Assembly (NCBI RefSeq): GCF_024734665.1 | Contig: NZ_CP102931.1 | Coordinates: forward strand, 2,478,001 to 2,542,000 | Direction of reading: 5' to 3' | Length of the DNA: 64,000 nucleotides | DNA from: Variovorax paradoxus | GTDB lineage: Bacteria; Pseudomonadota; Gammaproteobacteria; Burkholderiales; Burkholderiaceae_C | Part shown: in pieces, positions 15,798-24,675 of the stretch | Layout of the letters: each line of letters starts with the position of its first letter | How positions within the stretch are numbered: position 1 is the first letter of the stretch | Made by a program: the position numbers and the translations under genes | The notes under the pieces: generated by a model | Databases searched by the model: none | Seen by the model: only the letters and a program-made list of their open reading frames with translations | Told to the model about the DNA's origin: nothing

Positions 15798-15854
15798 CAG
15801 GGCTCTTCAGGATCAAACTTCTCCTCACCAACCCATCACCTGAAGGAGATTGAA

Positions 15855-16205
15855 ATGAATGCCTCGAAGATCCTCGCCGCTGCTGCCCTCTCGCTCCTGG
15901 CTGCTGCCGGAGCCCACGCAGAAACCTACGACGGCGTGCACGTCGTGAACTCTTCTGTGACCCGCGCTGAAGTTGCACCGCAAGCCGTTGCCGCCGCTCG
16001 TGCTGGCAACGAATACAGCGATGCCTCGGGCGCTGGCGCACAAGCCTTCACCTCGACCGCCAACCGCGCGACCGTGCAAGCCGAAGCCGTTGCCAAGGCC
16101 CATGACCCGTTCGCCAGCCTCGACCGCCGCGCGTTCTACCGCGACGAAGTGCCGGCTGCCTACAAGAAGCCCAGCGTGTCGTTCACGCGCCAAGCTGGCC
16201 TGTAA
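15855..16205 (+). CDS. Small exported protein of unknown function (VQAEA motif)
   Basis: A 116-residue protein with a signal peptide (ILAAAALSLLAAAGAHA-E, cleavage near residue 22). The mature part is Ala-rich and probably helical, with 'STANRATVQAEAVAKAHDP' and a basic C-terminus. GAAGGAG lies 5 bases before ATG 15855. The motif RA-x-VQAEA also occurs in the small exported protein at 18871-19248, so the two appear related. They recall DUF4148-type proteins common in Burkholderiales, but I cannot assign the family firmly. It stands alone between two intrinsic terminators, so it is a monocistron. No function is proposed. Confidence 0.7.
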   Translation: MNASKILAAAALSLLAAAGAHAETYDGVHVVNSSVTRAEVAPQAVAAARAGNEYSDASGAGAQAFTSTANRATVQAEAVAKAHDPFASLDRRAFYRDEVPAAYKKPSVSFTRQAGL

Positions 16206-16215
16206 GCGCCGACCA

Positions 16216-16267
16216 CGACACCTTCGGGTGTCGCAAAAGAAAGAACGGGCCCTCGGGCCCGTTTTTT
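16216..16267 (+). terminator. Tandem hairpins and intrinsic terminator
   Basis: A first hairpin, CGACACC-TTCG-GGTGTCG (16216-16233), has a stable UUCG loop. A second, with arms 16245-16251 and 16256-16262, is followed by TTTTTT (16262-16267), a strong rho-independent signal ending the small secreted-protein gene. Confidence 0.85.
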
Positions 16268-16290
16268 CATGGCCGATCGCTTTGTGGTTG

Positions 16291-16320
16291 TTGTCAAAAT
16301 ATACGCATTGAGTATATATT
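16291..16320 (+). promoter_or_regulatory. Promoter with AATATAC/GTATATATT dyad before the carbamoyltransferase gene
   Basis: TTGTCA (16291-16296) and TATATT (16315-16320) form a good sigma-70-like promoter with an 18-base spacer. The spacer and -10 contain the inverted arms AATATAC and GTATATATT. The predicted transcription start falls only a base or two before the ATG at 16329, and no Shine-Dalgarno sequence is present, so the mRNA may be leaderless. Confidence 0.5.
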
Positions 16321-16328
16321 CGCGGCCC

Positions 16329-17624
16329 ATGAACATGCCGCAACAGGTGCTCCTCCGCGACGCGATGCGTCAACTCAACATGACGCGCGATGCATTCGCA
16401 GAGCGCATCGGCAGCCGGAGAAGGGCGCTCGACGCCTGGCTCCTGCCCGACGAATCCAACGAATTCAGGGCCATGCCCGAAGTCGCGCGACGCTTTGTCA
16501 GCGAAATCCTGGCTTCGGACGGCCGGCGCAGTGAATATACGCAAAGCGCACATGAAGGTGCCTTGCGGCAGGCCTTGGCCACCGAGGGTTCGCACCACCT
16601 GCTGTCGGTCAGCCAGTTCAACCGCGACGCCATCGATGAGCTGTTCCAGCTGGCCGACGTCATGCAGCCCATCGCGCGCCGCCGCAAGGTCAGCCGCGTG
16701 CTCGAAGGGGCAGTGCTGGCCAATCTGTTCTTCGAGGCCAGCACGCGCACCCGCGTGAGCTTCGGCGCGGCGTTCTGCCGGCTGGGCGGCTCGGTGTGCG
16801 ACACCACTGGCTTCACCTTCTCGTCGATGGCCAAGGGCGAATCGATCTACGACACCAGCCGCGTCATCAGCGGCTATGCCGATGCGATCGTGGTGCGCCA
16901 TCCGGAGCAGGGCTCGGTCGCCGAATTCGCACGCGCCACCAACGTGCCGGTCATCAACGGCGGCGATGGCCCGGGCGAGCATCCCAGCCAGGCGCTGCTC
17001 GACCTGTACACCATCCAGCGCGAGTTCTCGCGCCTGGGCAAGCTGGTCGACGGCGCGCACATCGCGATGGTCGGCGACCTGAAGTACGGGCGCACCGTGC
17101 ACTCGCTCATCAAGCTGCTCGCGCTGTATCGCGGCCTGAAGTTCACGCTGATCTCGCCGCCGTCGCTCGCAATGCCGGCGGAAATCGTGGAGGCCGTCAG
17201 CCGCAACGGCCACGTCGTCGAGACCGCGGCCACGCCTGCGCAGGCGCTGGCCGGCGCGGACATCATCTACGCCACGCGCATCCAGAAAGAGCGCTTCGCG
17301 AACGACGAAGTGCTGGAGGGCTTCGACAACGCGTTCGAGATCAACCGCGCACTTATCGAATCAGCCTGCAAGCCCGAAGTGGTGGTGATGCATCCGCTGC
17401 CACGCGATGGCCGCCCCGGTTCGCACGACCTGAGCGTCGACCTGAACAACGACCCGCGCCTGGCCATCTTCCGCCAGACCGACAACGGCATCCCGGTGCG
17501 CATGGCCATCTTCGCCACGCTGCTGGGCGTGGAAAAGCTCGTGAGCCGCTCGATGCGTGACGCAGCCTGGACGCCGCCCTCGCACATCGGGCCGGACGAC
17601 AGTGTGTTTCACGGGCTCGATTGA
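16329..17624 (+). CDS. pyrB: Aspartate carbamoyltransferase with HTH-like N-terminal extension
   Basis: A 431-residue protein. Residues about 95-405 are an aspartate/ornithine carbamoyltransferase fold. It has S138-T-R-T-R142 (carbamoyl-phosphate loop), 'GGDGPGEHPSQALLDLYTI' near 211-229 and 'VVMHPLPRDG' near 352. The GDG..HP.QALLDLYT pattern points to the aspartate enzyme of pyrimidine synthesis. The first 70 residues are extra compared with standard PyrB. They read like a small helix-turn-helix ('NMTRDAFAERIGSRRRALDAW'). The extension is in the same frame with the same codon bias and is therefore likely translated. There is no pyr operon around it, so this may be a secondary or regulatory copy. 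ATG 16329 or the in-frame ATG 16335 is the start. Confidence 0.85.
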   Translation: MNMPQQVLLRDAMRQLNMTRDAFAERIGSRRRALDAWLLPDESNEFRAMPEVARRFVSEILASDGRRSEYTQSAHEGALRQALATEGSHHLLSVSQFNRDAIDELFQLADVMQPIARRRKVSRVLEGAVLANLFFEASTRTRVSFGAAFCRLGGSVCDTTGFTFSSMAKGESIYDTSRVISGYADAIVVRHPEQGSVAEFARATNVPVINGGDGPGEHPSQALLDLYTIQREFSRLGKLVDGAHIAMVGDLKYGRTVHSLIKLLALYRGLKFTLISPPSLAMPAEIVEAVSRNGHVVETAATPAQALAGADIIYATRIQKERFANDEVLEGFDNAFEINRALIESACKPEVVVMHPLPRDGRPGSHDLSVDLNNDPRLAIFRQTDNGIPVRMAIFATLLGVEKLVSRSMRDAAWTPPSHIGPDDSVFHGLD

Positions 17625-17627
17625 GGC

Positions 17628-17936
17628 TCAGCAAGAGCGCGCGGCCTTCCTGATCGTGAAGGTCTGGGTCTGGCCGTCGCGTTCGACGTGCAGAAGATCG
17701 CCCTCGACGCGGATGCCTGTCCACCGTTCGATGTGTCCGCTCGAATGAACGATCTCGACGCTGTCGTCGGATATCACGCGGTAGTCGAACAGCGGCCCGG
17801 CCAGAGGGCCGTTCTTCTTGCCGATCGTCGCGGTCACACGGCCGGTCGATCGAAAGCAGTAGCTGTTGACTAGCGTGTCGGACACGAGGTCGAGGAAGTG
17901 GTCGATGGGCAGGGGGTGGTTAGGCGTGATCGTCAT
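17628..17936 (-). CDS. Conserved-looking hypothetical protein
   Basis: A 102-residue soluble protein, probably mostly beta structure in its second half ('GPLFDYRVISDDSVEIVHSS', 'LLHVERDGQTQTFTIRKAA'). No signal peptide, membrane segment or recognised motif is visible. Codon use matches the neighbours and the frame is clean from ATG 17936, which supports a real gene. It ends 3 bases from the convergent carbamoyltransferase gene. No function is proposed. Confidence 0.6.
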   Translation of the reverse strand: MTITPNHPLPIDHFLDLVSDTLVNSYCFRSTGRVTATIGKKNGPLAGPLFDYRVISDDSVEIVHSSGHIERWTGIRVEGDLLHVERDGQTQTFTIRKAARSC

Positions 17937-17999
17937 GCTCTGGCGCTCGTTGTCTCCACAAGGCAGCCTTCCGATTCAGAAGCGGCCGAATATAGAGCC

Positions 18000-18683
18000 T
18001 CAAGCAGCCGCACGCCGATACGTCAGCAATCGCCCCCTGTATGCCACCCGGCTCACGGTTGCGAGTTGATCCAACCGCTCCTCGCACATGCCGAAGCCTT
18101 CGTCCGCCATCTGCCTGTTGAACGCCGACCGGTTGCCCCGGTCCGGGTCGACGATCCACACCTCGGCGGCGGGGCTGGTATGGCGGGCGATGAAGGCGGC
18201 GAGCAGGCCTTCCGCATCGCGCTCGTACAGCAGGTCGCTGCCGATCACGAGGTCGAACAGGCCGTGCACGTCGCCGTCGGCCCCGGTCTCCTGCATGCCC
18301 CAATGGCCGCGCCTGTATTTCATGGGCGGCAAGGCGTTCAGCCGAAGGTTCTCCAGCAGGAAGCCGCTAGCGAGCGGGTGGCAGTCGCTCGCCGTCATGT
18401 CGTTGCCGCGCCGATGGCCGACCAGGCTTGCGAGCGCGAGGCCGCAGCCGATCTCGAGCACGCGCGCGCCCAGCACCACGGGGTGCAACGCCATGCGCGC
18501 GGCCAGTTGAGCGCCCGAGGGCCACAGCAGCCCGAACATTGGCCATGAGGCGGAAGAGATGCCCTGCGCGGCTGCCGCACCCGAGGGGTCGGAGAACTGC
18601 TGCCGATCGAGCAACGACTGGATGACGAGGTCGTCGGCACCCGCGATGGCGATGCGCTCCAGCTTGAGTAGATAGCCCGGCAT
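18000..18683 (-). CDS. Class I SAM methyltransferase, METTL21/family-16-like
   Basis: A 227-residue protein with 'WPSGAQLAARMA' and motif I 'ARVLEIGCGLALASLVGHR'. An acidic post-I strand ('MTASDCHPLASGFLLENLRL') and 'FDLVIGSDLLYERDAEGLLAAF' follow. This is the pattern of the lysine-methyltransferase-like group (family 16, METTL21-related), with the D-L-L-Y motif. The substrate, protein or small molecule, cannot be told. ATG 18683 is chosen; an upstream in-frame TTG (18725) would add 14 residues, but neither has a good ribosome site. A small hypothetical gene follows 63 bases downstream. Confidence 0.72.
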   Translation of the reverse strand: MPGYLLKLERIAIAGADDLVIQSLLDRQQFSDPSGAAAAQGISSASWPMFGLLWPSGAQLAARMALHPVVLGARVLEIGCGLALASLVGHRRGNDMTASDCHPLASGFLLENLRLNALPPMKYRRGHWGMQETGADGDVHGLFDLVIGSDLLYERDAEGLLAAFIARHTSPAAEVWIVDPDRGNRSAFNRQMADEGFGMCEERLDQLATVSRVAYRGRLLTYRRAAA

Positions 18684-18870
18684 CGAAGGGAGCAGGGTCT
18701 CGCGTGCGAGGCCCCGGTGCAGCAAAGGTGGGCCAGTATGCGCCCTGGCCGGCTTCGCGCCTTCTCACGCTCATCTAAGCAAACTCTCACTGCTGCGTAA
18801 GCGGCCTCTCACAGCCTGGTAAGTACCGCGTCTTAGAGTGAATTCATCGTCATCACTCAAGGAGACAACC

Positions 18871-19248
18871 ATGAGATTTCGTATCGCAACCCTTTGCATC
18901 GCAGCCGTGCCCGCGCTGGTGCTGACATCGTTCGCGCATGCTGGCGGGCTGGCCGATCCCGACTATCCGCAGATCTCGCATTCGACCCAGTCGCGCGATG
19001 CGGTGGTCGACGACGCCGTGCGCGCCAACAACGGCATTCACGCAACGGAAGTTCTGGAATCGCAGGTGCAGGCGCCCGTGTCGGGCGCCGACCGCGCGCA
19101 GGTGCAGGCCGAGGCGATTCGCGCGAACACCGGCATCCATCCGACGGAAGTTCTGGAATCGCAGGTGCAGCCACCGGTGGCTTCTGCGAACCAGCCGGAT
19201 GCGCCGATGACACACGCCACCAACACAACTGGCGCGACCACCTACTGA
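18871..19248 (+). CDS. Small exported protein with two 33-residue repeats
   Basis: A 125-residue protein with a signal peptide (IATLCIAAVPALVLTSFAHA-G, cleavage near residue 24). The mature part is built of two repeats, each with RAN-x-GIH-x-TEVLESQVQ. At DNA level a 26-base segment recurs perfectly at 19045-19070 and 19144-19169, exactly 99 bases apart, so the duplication is recent or conserved. GGAGA lies 6 bases before ATG 18871. It shares the RA-x-VQAEA motif with the protein at 15855-16205. No function is known to me. Confidence 0.72.
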   Translation: MRFRIATLCIAAVPALVLTSFAHAGGLADPDYPQISHSTQSRDAVVDDAVRANNGIHATEVLESQVQAPVSGADRAQVQAEAIRANTGIHPTEVLESQVQPPVASANQPDAPMTHATNTTGATTY

Positions 19249-19276
19249 GCTGCAGCGGCGCATCGTGCGCCCGGCG

Positions 19277-21562
19277 TCAATCGCGCGTGAGCACGAAGCG
19301 CCTGCGGATGCCGCTCGCGGCCGAAGGCGCCACCCACAGGTCGAACTCGCCGGGTTCGACGGTCGGCTTCATGTCACGGCCGATGAACGCCAGGTCATCG
19401 GCCGTGAGCGTGAATTCGACGACCGCTGAAGCTCCCGGCGCGATGCCGATCTTGCGAAAGCTCTTCAGCTCGCGCACCGGCCGCGTCACGCTGGCCGCGC
19501 GCTGGCCGATGTAGAGCTGCACCACTTCCTCCGCATCGCGCTGGCCGGTGTTGGTGACGGTGGCGCGCACGCGCAGCGTGCCCGACGTCGGCAGCCGCTC
19601 CGTGCTCAGCTCGACGTTGTCGTAGCGCACCGGTGAATAGCCGATGCCGAAGCCGAAGGGGTAGAGCGCCTCGTTCGTTGCGTCCAGGTAGCGCGTCTTG
19701 AATGACGTGTTGGGCGCGTTCTCGGGTGATGGACGCCCGGTGCGCTTGTGGGCGTAGTAGTAGGGCACCTGGCCGGCCGTTTGCGGAAAGCTCACGGGCA
19801 GGCGGCCTGAGGGGTTGAAGTCGCCGAACACGACGTCGGCGATCGCGTTGCCGGTCTGCACGCCGAGGAACCACGTGACGAGGATGGCGCGCGCATTGCG
19901 CACCGCGCCCTTCAGCGCCATCGCGCGGCCGTTGCTCAGCAGCACGATCACGGGCTTGCCAGTGGCGGCCACGGCCTCGGCCAGGTCCTGCTGCGCCTGC
20001 GGCAGCCCGATGTCGCTGCGCGAGCGAGCCTCGCCCGACATCTTCTCGCTCTCGCCGATGGCCAGCACCACCACGTCGGCATCGCGCGCGGCCGCCACCG
20101 CGGCGTCGATGCCGCCGGACAGCTGCGACTCGATGCCCGAGCCGCGCACCACGTTCACCGATGAGTTGGGGCCCAGCGCCGCGCGCAGGCCCTGGTCGAT
20201 GCCCACCGGCCCCGACTGTCCGGGGAACAGGCTCCACGCACCCATCAGGTCGACGGTGCCCTCGGCGAAGGGGCCGATGAGTGCGATCTTCGTGCCGGCC
20301 TTGGGCAGCGGCAGCAGCATGCGCTCGTTCTTCAGCATCACGATGGAGCGGCGCGCGCTCTCGCGGGCCAACTCGATGAATTCGGGGTTCTCGGGGCGCT
20401 GCGAGGCGGGTGGGCCGTCGAGGCCGTGCATCGGGTCGTCGAACAGGCCCAGCTTCTGCTTGACGCGCAGCACGCGGCGCACGGCCTCGTCGAGCCGCTC
20501 TATCGGTACTTCGCCCGAAGCCACGAGGTCGGGCAGGTAGCGCATGTACAGGCCGCTCTGCATGCTCACGTCGGTGCCGGCCATGAAGGCCTGCTTGGCA
20601 GCCTCGCGTGGGTTGGCGGCGTAGCCGTGCTCCACGAGTTCTTCGTCGGCCGTGTAGTCGGAGACGACGAAGCCCTGGAACTTCCATTCGTCGCGCAGCA
20701 CGCCCGTAAGCAGCGAGTGGTTGGCGGTGGAGGGCACGCCGCCGATTTCGTTGAAGGCGCTCATGACCGAGAGCGCACCGGCGTCCAGCGCCGCGCGGAA
20801 CGGCGGCAGGTACACCTCGCGCAGCGTCTGCTGCGAGATGTCGCTCACGTTGTAGTCGAGCCCGCCTTCGCCCGCGCCGTAGGCCGCGAAGTGCTTGGGC
20901 GTGGCCAGCATCGCGTCGGGCCGGGAAAGGTCTGGGCCCTGGAAGCCGCGCACGCGGGCGGCTGCGAACTGCCGCGAGAGGTACACGTCTTCGCCAGCGC
21001 CTTCGAGGCCGCGGCCCCAGCGTGCGTCGCGCGCGATGTCGACCATGGGCGCGAAGGTCCAGCGGAAGCCGTCGGCCGTGGCCTCGACCGCTGCGGCGCG
21101 CGCGGTGCGCTCGGCCAGGTCGGGCTCCCAGCTGGAGGCCTCGGCCAGCGGCATCGGGAACATGGTGCGAAAGCCGTGGATCACGTCCGCGCCGAAGATC
21201 AGCGGAATGCCCAGGCGCGACTCGTTCACCGCAATCTGCTGCAGCCGCCGCTTGCCTTCGAGGCCGGCGTTGTTGAACAGGCCGGTGAGGCGGCCGGCGC
21301 GCACGTCGGCAGTCTCCTGCTGCGCATTGCGCCAACCGGCCTGGGGGTTGTTGGGGGTGTCGATGTCGGCGGGGCCGTACAGAGTGAGCTGGCCGGCCTT
21401 CTCCTGCACTGTCATGCGGGCGATGAGGGCCTCGATGCGGGCTTCGGGCGTCAGCGCCGCATCTGCCGCGGCAGGGGCGGCGGATGCAGGGGGAAGCAGG
21501 AGCGCGAGGGAGAGAAGGGCGGAGGCGGGAGCGAGAAGGGAAGCCGGGGTTCTGATGCGCAT
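19277..21562 (-). CDS. bglX: Periplasmic beta-glucosidase, glycoside hydrolase family 3
   Basis: A 761-residue protein, the size of E. coli BglX, with a signal peptide (cleavage near residue 29). The GH3 N-terminal barrel shows 'DARWGRGLEGAGEDVYLS', KHF (about 223-225) and nucleophile D302 in 'GFVVSDYTADEELV'. The C-terminal (alpha/beta)6 domain contains 'VVVLAIGESEKMSGEARSRS', with the acid/base candidate Glu, and a fibronectin-III-like domain ends the protein. It hydrolyses beta-glucosides or short beta-glucans in the periplasm. It converges on the repeat-protein gene 28 bases away. It follows the Bug-protein gene in the same direction after 87 bases and may be transcribed separately. Confidence 0.92.
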   Translation of the reverse strand: MRIRTPASLLAPASALLSLALLLPPASAAPAAADAALTPEARIEALIARMTVQEKAGQLTLYGPADIDTPNNPQAGWRNAQQETADVRAGRLTGLFNNAGLEGKRRLQQIAVNESRLGIPLIFGADVIHGFRTMFPMPLAEASSWEPDLAERTARAAAVEATADGFRWTFAPMVDIARDARWGRGLEGAGEDVYLSRQFAAARVRGFQGPDLSRPDAMLATPKHFAAYGAGEGGLDYNVSDISQQTLREVYLPPFRAALDAGALSVMSAFNEIGGVPSTANHSLLTGVLRDEWKFQGFVVSDYTADEELVEHGYAANPREAAKQAFMAGTDVSMQSGLYMRYLPDLVASGEVPIERLDEAVRRVLRVKQKLGLFDDPMHGLDGPPASQRPENPEFIELARESARRSIVMLKNERMLLPLPKAGTKIALIGPFAEGTVDLMGAWSLFPGQSGPVGIDQGLRAALGPNSSVNVVRGSGIESQLSGGIDAAVAAARDADVVVLAIGESEKMSGEARSRSDIGLPQAQQDLAEAVAATGKPVIVLLSNGRAMALKGAVRNARAILVTWFLGVQTGNAIADVVFGDFNPSGRLPVSFPQTAGQVPYYYAHKRTGRPSPENAPNTSFKTRYLDATNEALYPFGFGIGYSPVRYDNVELSTERLPTSGTLRVRATVTNTGQRDAEEVVQLYIGQRAASVTRPVRELKSFRKIGIAPGASAVVEFTLTADDLAFIGRDMKPTVEPGEFDLWVAPSAASGIRRRFVLTRD

Positions 21563-21649
21563 GGCCTCCTATTCTCCAGATAACGCCGCTGCCCCTGTTC
21601 AGCGGGTTTCCGCGCTGGCCGTAGGCCTTCTCCGATAGCTGGGCCGTGC

Positions 21650-22639
21650 TTACTCGGCGGTGGCGCCCGAATCCTTCGCCACCTTCACCCATTTCGTTGT
21701 CTCGCTGCCGATGAACGTCGCAAGCTCGGCCGGCTTCATGTTGCCGGCCGTCACGCCCTGTTCCTCGAAGCGCTTGACCACATCGGGCTGCTGCAGCACG
21801 CGCGACACCTCGGTGTTCAGGCGCTGCACCAGCTCGGGCGGCGTGCCGTGCGGCGCCATGAGCGCGAACCATGTGGTCATGTCGTAGCCCTTGAGGCCGG
21901 CCTCGTCGAGCGTGGGCACGCCCGGGTAGGCGGGCGAGCGCATCTTCGTGGTCACGGCCAGCGCCTGCACCTTGCCGGCGCGGATATGCGGTGCGGCCGA
22001 GGGGCTGGTCTCGATGGCCATCTGGATCTGCCCGCCCATCAGGTCGGCCATCATCGGCGCGCCGCCCTTGTAGGGCACGTGCACGATGTCGGTCTTCGTC
22101 ATCGAGCGGAACAGCTCCCCCGAGATGTGCTCCGTGCTGCCGTTGCCCGCCGAGCCGTAGTTGACCTTGCCCGGGTTGGCCTTGATGTAGGCGACGAGTT
22201 CGGCCACCGATTTCACGGGCACCTTCTCGTTCACGATCAGCACGTTGGGCGTGGACGCTACCAGCGCCACGGGGTCGAAGTCGCGCTGGAAGTCGTAGGG
22301 CAGGCGCTTGTAGAGGCCCGGCGCAATCGAATGCGCGATGGTCGCCAGGAACAGCGTGTAGCCGTCGGCCGGCGCCTTCGACGCGATGGCCGCGCCCACG
22401 GTGCCGCCCGCGCCGCCGCGGTTGTCGATGATGACCGGCTGCTTGAGCGATTCCGACAGCTTCTGGCCCACGGTGCGCGCGACGATGTCAGTGGTGCCGC
22501 CCGCCACGAAGGGCACGACAAGGGTGATGGGCTTGGCGGGCCAGTCGGCCGCGCTGGAAGAAGCCGCGGCGGTGGCCAGCAGCAGGGCGGCCATGCCGGC
22601 GCGCAGAAAAGTCGAGGGGCGTGGAAGAGCGGATTTCAT
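21650..22639 (-). CDS. Bug/TctC-family tripartite transporter solute-binding protein
   Basis: A 329-residue periplasmic protein with a signal peptide (cleavage near ASSSAA-D, residue 30). Both Bug ligand loops are present ('ITLVVPFVAGGTTDIVAR' and 'HVPYKGGAPMMADLMGGQIQ'). Bug proteins bind carboxylates for TctAB-type transporters or act as sensors. No tctA or tctB is adjacent; the only such pair in the window is at 43354-45463. It is the last gene of the minus-strand catabolic array, 52 bases after the hydroxyacid dehydrogenase gene. Confidence 0.92.
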   Translation of the reverse strand: MKSALPRPSTFLRAGMAALLLATAAASSSAADWPAKPITLVVPFVAGGTTDIVARTVGQKLSESLKQPVIIDNRGGAGGTVGAAIASKAPADGYTLFLATIAHSIAPGLYKRLPYDFQRDFDPVALVASTPNVLIVNEKVPVKSVAELVAYIKANPGKVNYGSAGNGSTEHISGELFRSMTKTDIVHVPYKGGAPMMADLMGGQIQMAIETSPSAAPHIRAGKVQALAVTTKMRSPAYPGVPTLDEAGLKGYDMTTWFALMAPHGTPPELVQRLNTEVSRVLQQPDVVKRFEEQGVTAGNMKPAELATFIGSETTKWVKVAKDSGATAE

Positions 22640-22691
22640 GGTCTGGATGTCGTGGGGTCGTTGTTATTGGTTATTGAAAAGAGCGCGCGCT

Positions 22692-23669
22692 TCACGCCAC
22701 GCGGTTCAGCAGCGGCTGGTTGCGTACCCAGCGCCGCAGGTTGTCGAGAAAGATCGCGGCCACGCGCGCTTCGTTGCCGTCCGAATGGCCGGCGCTGTGG
22801 GGCGTGACGATCACGTTCGGCAGGCTCCACAGCGGCGAGTCGGCCGGCAGGGGCTCGTGCGCGAACACGTCGAGATACGCGCCGGCCAGCGCGCCGCTGC
22901 GCAATGCATCGATGAGCGCAGGCTCGTCGACCACCTCGCCGCGCGAGATGTTCACGAGCCGCGCACCAGCGGGCATGCGAGCCAGCGCCGCTGCATCGAC
23001 AAGGCCGCGCGTGCGATCGCTCAGCGGGCAGGCCAGCAGCAGCCAATCGGCCTGCGGCAGGACCGTGTGCAGCCGCTCGTAGCTCACGCTCTCGTGGGCC
23101 GGCGCGGCCGCCGGGGCCTCGCTGCCGCGCACGGAAACGACGCGCAGGCCCAGCGCCGCGAGCAGCGCGCCGAGCCCTTGCCCGATCGGACCCCAGCCGA
23201 CGATGACGGCAGTCTGCCCGGCAAGATCGCGCGGCAGGCCACTGCCCATGAGCGGCGACCAAGTGCGTGCGCGTTGCGCGGCCAGCAGCTGTGGAAACTG
23301 CCGTGCCAGCATCAGCACGCCTGCCAGCGCGGTCTGCACGACCACGCCGGCGTTGGCGCCCGACGAGGTCGTGACCTCCACGCCGCGCGCCCGCAGCTCG
23401 CCGTACACCGGCCGGTCGGCGCCCGCGGAATGCGCGTGCACCCAACGCAGCGAGGGCGCGTGGCGCATTGCGTCGTGAAAGGCCTGCGTGTGCGGCAGCA
23501 CCTCGTGCTTGGTCGACAGGCCGGTGACGTCGCGCGAGACAAAAGCCACGTCGGCGTCGTCGCCCGGGTTCACCACCACGTGGGTGCGGTCGCCGAGCGC
23601 CGCGGGCAGGCCGGGCGCCGTCTGCGCCGAGGCTTGCGACGTCATCAAGATGCGCAGCGGCGAGCTCAT
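22692..23669 (-). CDS. D-2-hydroxyacid dehydrogenase, NAD(P)-dependent
   Basis: A 325-residue cytoplasmic oxidoreductase. The nucleotide-binding motif is 'VIVGWGPIGQGLGALLAAL'. The catalytic Arg is in 'LVNISRGEVVDEPAL', the Glu in 'DVFAHEPLP' and the His in 'VIVTPHSAGHSDGNE'. The family interconverts 2-keto acids and D-2-hydroxy acids. ATG 23667-23669 overlaps the stop codon of the upstream Bug gene (ATGA), so translation is coupled and the two are surely one operon. Its neighbours (Bug proteins, class II aldolases, TcuAB) suggest it handles an intermediate of carboxylic acid breakdown. Confidence 0.9.
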   Translation of the reverse strand: MSSPLRILMTSQASAQTAPGLPAALGDRTHVVVNPGDDADVAFVSRDVTGLSTKHEVLPHTQAFHDAMRHAPSLRWVHAHSAGADRPVYGELRARGVEVTTSSGANAGVVVQTALAGVLMLARQFPQLLAAQRARTWSPLMGSGLPRDLAGQTAVIVGWGPIGQGLGALLAALGLRVVSVRGSEAPAAAPAHESVSYERLHTVLPQADWLLLACPLSDRTRGLVDAAALARMPAGARLVNISRGEVVDEPALIDALRSGALAGAYLDVFAHEPLPADSPLWSLPNVIVTPHSAGHSDGNEARVAAIFLDNLRRWVRNQPLLNRVA

Positions 23670-24649
23670 TCGGCCGTCGCACCCGATTCGCGCACGATCG
23701 CCTTCCACTTCTCGTACTCCTGGCGCGTGAACTTGCCGAACTGCTCGGGTGTGCCGCCCACCGGGTCGGCGCCCTCGCGGATCATCTGCGCCTCGAGCGA
23801 GGGCAGCGCCTCGTTCACCGACTTGTTGAGCAGCGCGATCACCGGGGCTGGCGTGCCTTTGGGCGCGAAGAAGCCGAACCACGAGCCGGCGGAGAAATCG
23901 GGGAAGCCCTTCTCGGCCACGGTCGGTACGTCGGGCAGCGAGCGCGAGCGCTTCTGGCTGCTCACCGCAATGGCCCGGAGCTTGCCCGCCTTGATGTGCG
24001 CGATGACCGATGGAATGGTCGCGAACATGAATTGCACGCGGCCCGCGAGCAGGTCGTTGAGCGCGTTAGCGCCCTTGTAGGGCACGTGCAGCGTCTCGGC
24101 CCCGATGCGCTTGCTGAGCATGTAGCTCGACAGGTGCGACGAGGTGCCGACGCCGGTGGAGCCGTAGTTCAGCCTGTTGGGGTTGGCCTTGGCGTAGGCG
24201 ATGAATTCTTCCAGCGTCTTCGCGGGCACTTCGGGGTTGACCACCAGCACGTTGGGCACGTCTGCGATCTGCACCACCGGCACAAGGTCGGTGAGCGGGT
24301 CATAGGGCAGGTTCTTGTAGAGCGTCTGATTGACGGCCATCGGGCCGACCGAGTTGACGATCAGCGTGTAGCCGTCGGCCGGTGCGCGCACCACGAACTC
24401 GGTGCCGATGTTGCCGCCGCCACCGGGCTTGTTGTCGATGATGAAGGACTGCTTGAGTTTTTCCGACATGTGCTGCGTGACGGCGCGCGCGAGGATGTCG
24501 GTGGTGCCGCCGGCGGTGAAGGCGACGACCACGCGCACGGGCTTGCTCGGGTAGGCCGTCTGTGCGGTGGCACTGAGCCCGGCGGCCAGGAGTGCCGTGG
24601 CGCAGAAGAGCTTTTGCAAGAAGCGGGAAGAAGGCTTGTCTCGTGTCAT
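23666..24649 (-). CDS. Second Bug/TctC-family solute-binding protein
   Basis: A 327-residue protein with a signal peptide (cleavage near GLSATA-Q, residue 29) and Bug loops 'VRVVVAFTAGGTTDILAR' and 'HVPYKGANALNDLLAGRVQ'. It is clearly a paralogue of the protein at 21650-22639 but divergent enough to bind something else. It is coupled to the dehydrogenase gene by a 4-base ATGA overlap and follows a class II aldolase gene by 26 bases. ATG 24647-24649 begins the signal peptide; a longer open frame upstream is unrelated sequence. Confidence 0.92.
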   Translation of the reverse strand: MTRDKPSSRFLQKLFCATALLAAGLSATAQTAYPSKPVRVVVAFTAGGTTDILARAVTQHMSEKLKQSFIIDNKPGGGGNIGTEFVVRAPADGYTLIVNSVGPMAVNQTLYKNLPYDPLTDLVPVVQIADVPNVLVVNPEVPAKTLEEFIAYAKANPNRLNYGSTGVGTSSHLSSYMLSKRIGAETLHVPYKGANALNDLLAGRVQFMFATIPSVIAHIKAGKLRAIAVSSQKRSRSLPDVPTVAEKGFPDFSAGSWFGFFAPKGTPAPVIALLNKSVNEALPSLEAQMIREGADPVGGTPEQFGKFTRQEYEKWKAIVRESGATAE

Positions 24650-24675
24650 TGTTGTGTTCTCGTGGGGGTGATCAA

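Noticed and set aside
17361..17724. Minus-strand frames opposite the end of the carbamoyltransferase gene
   Set aside because: Shadows of the carbamoyltransferase and of the 102-residue hypothetical gene; no independent signal for translation.
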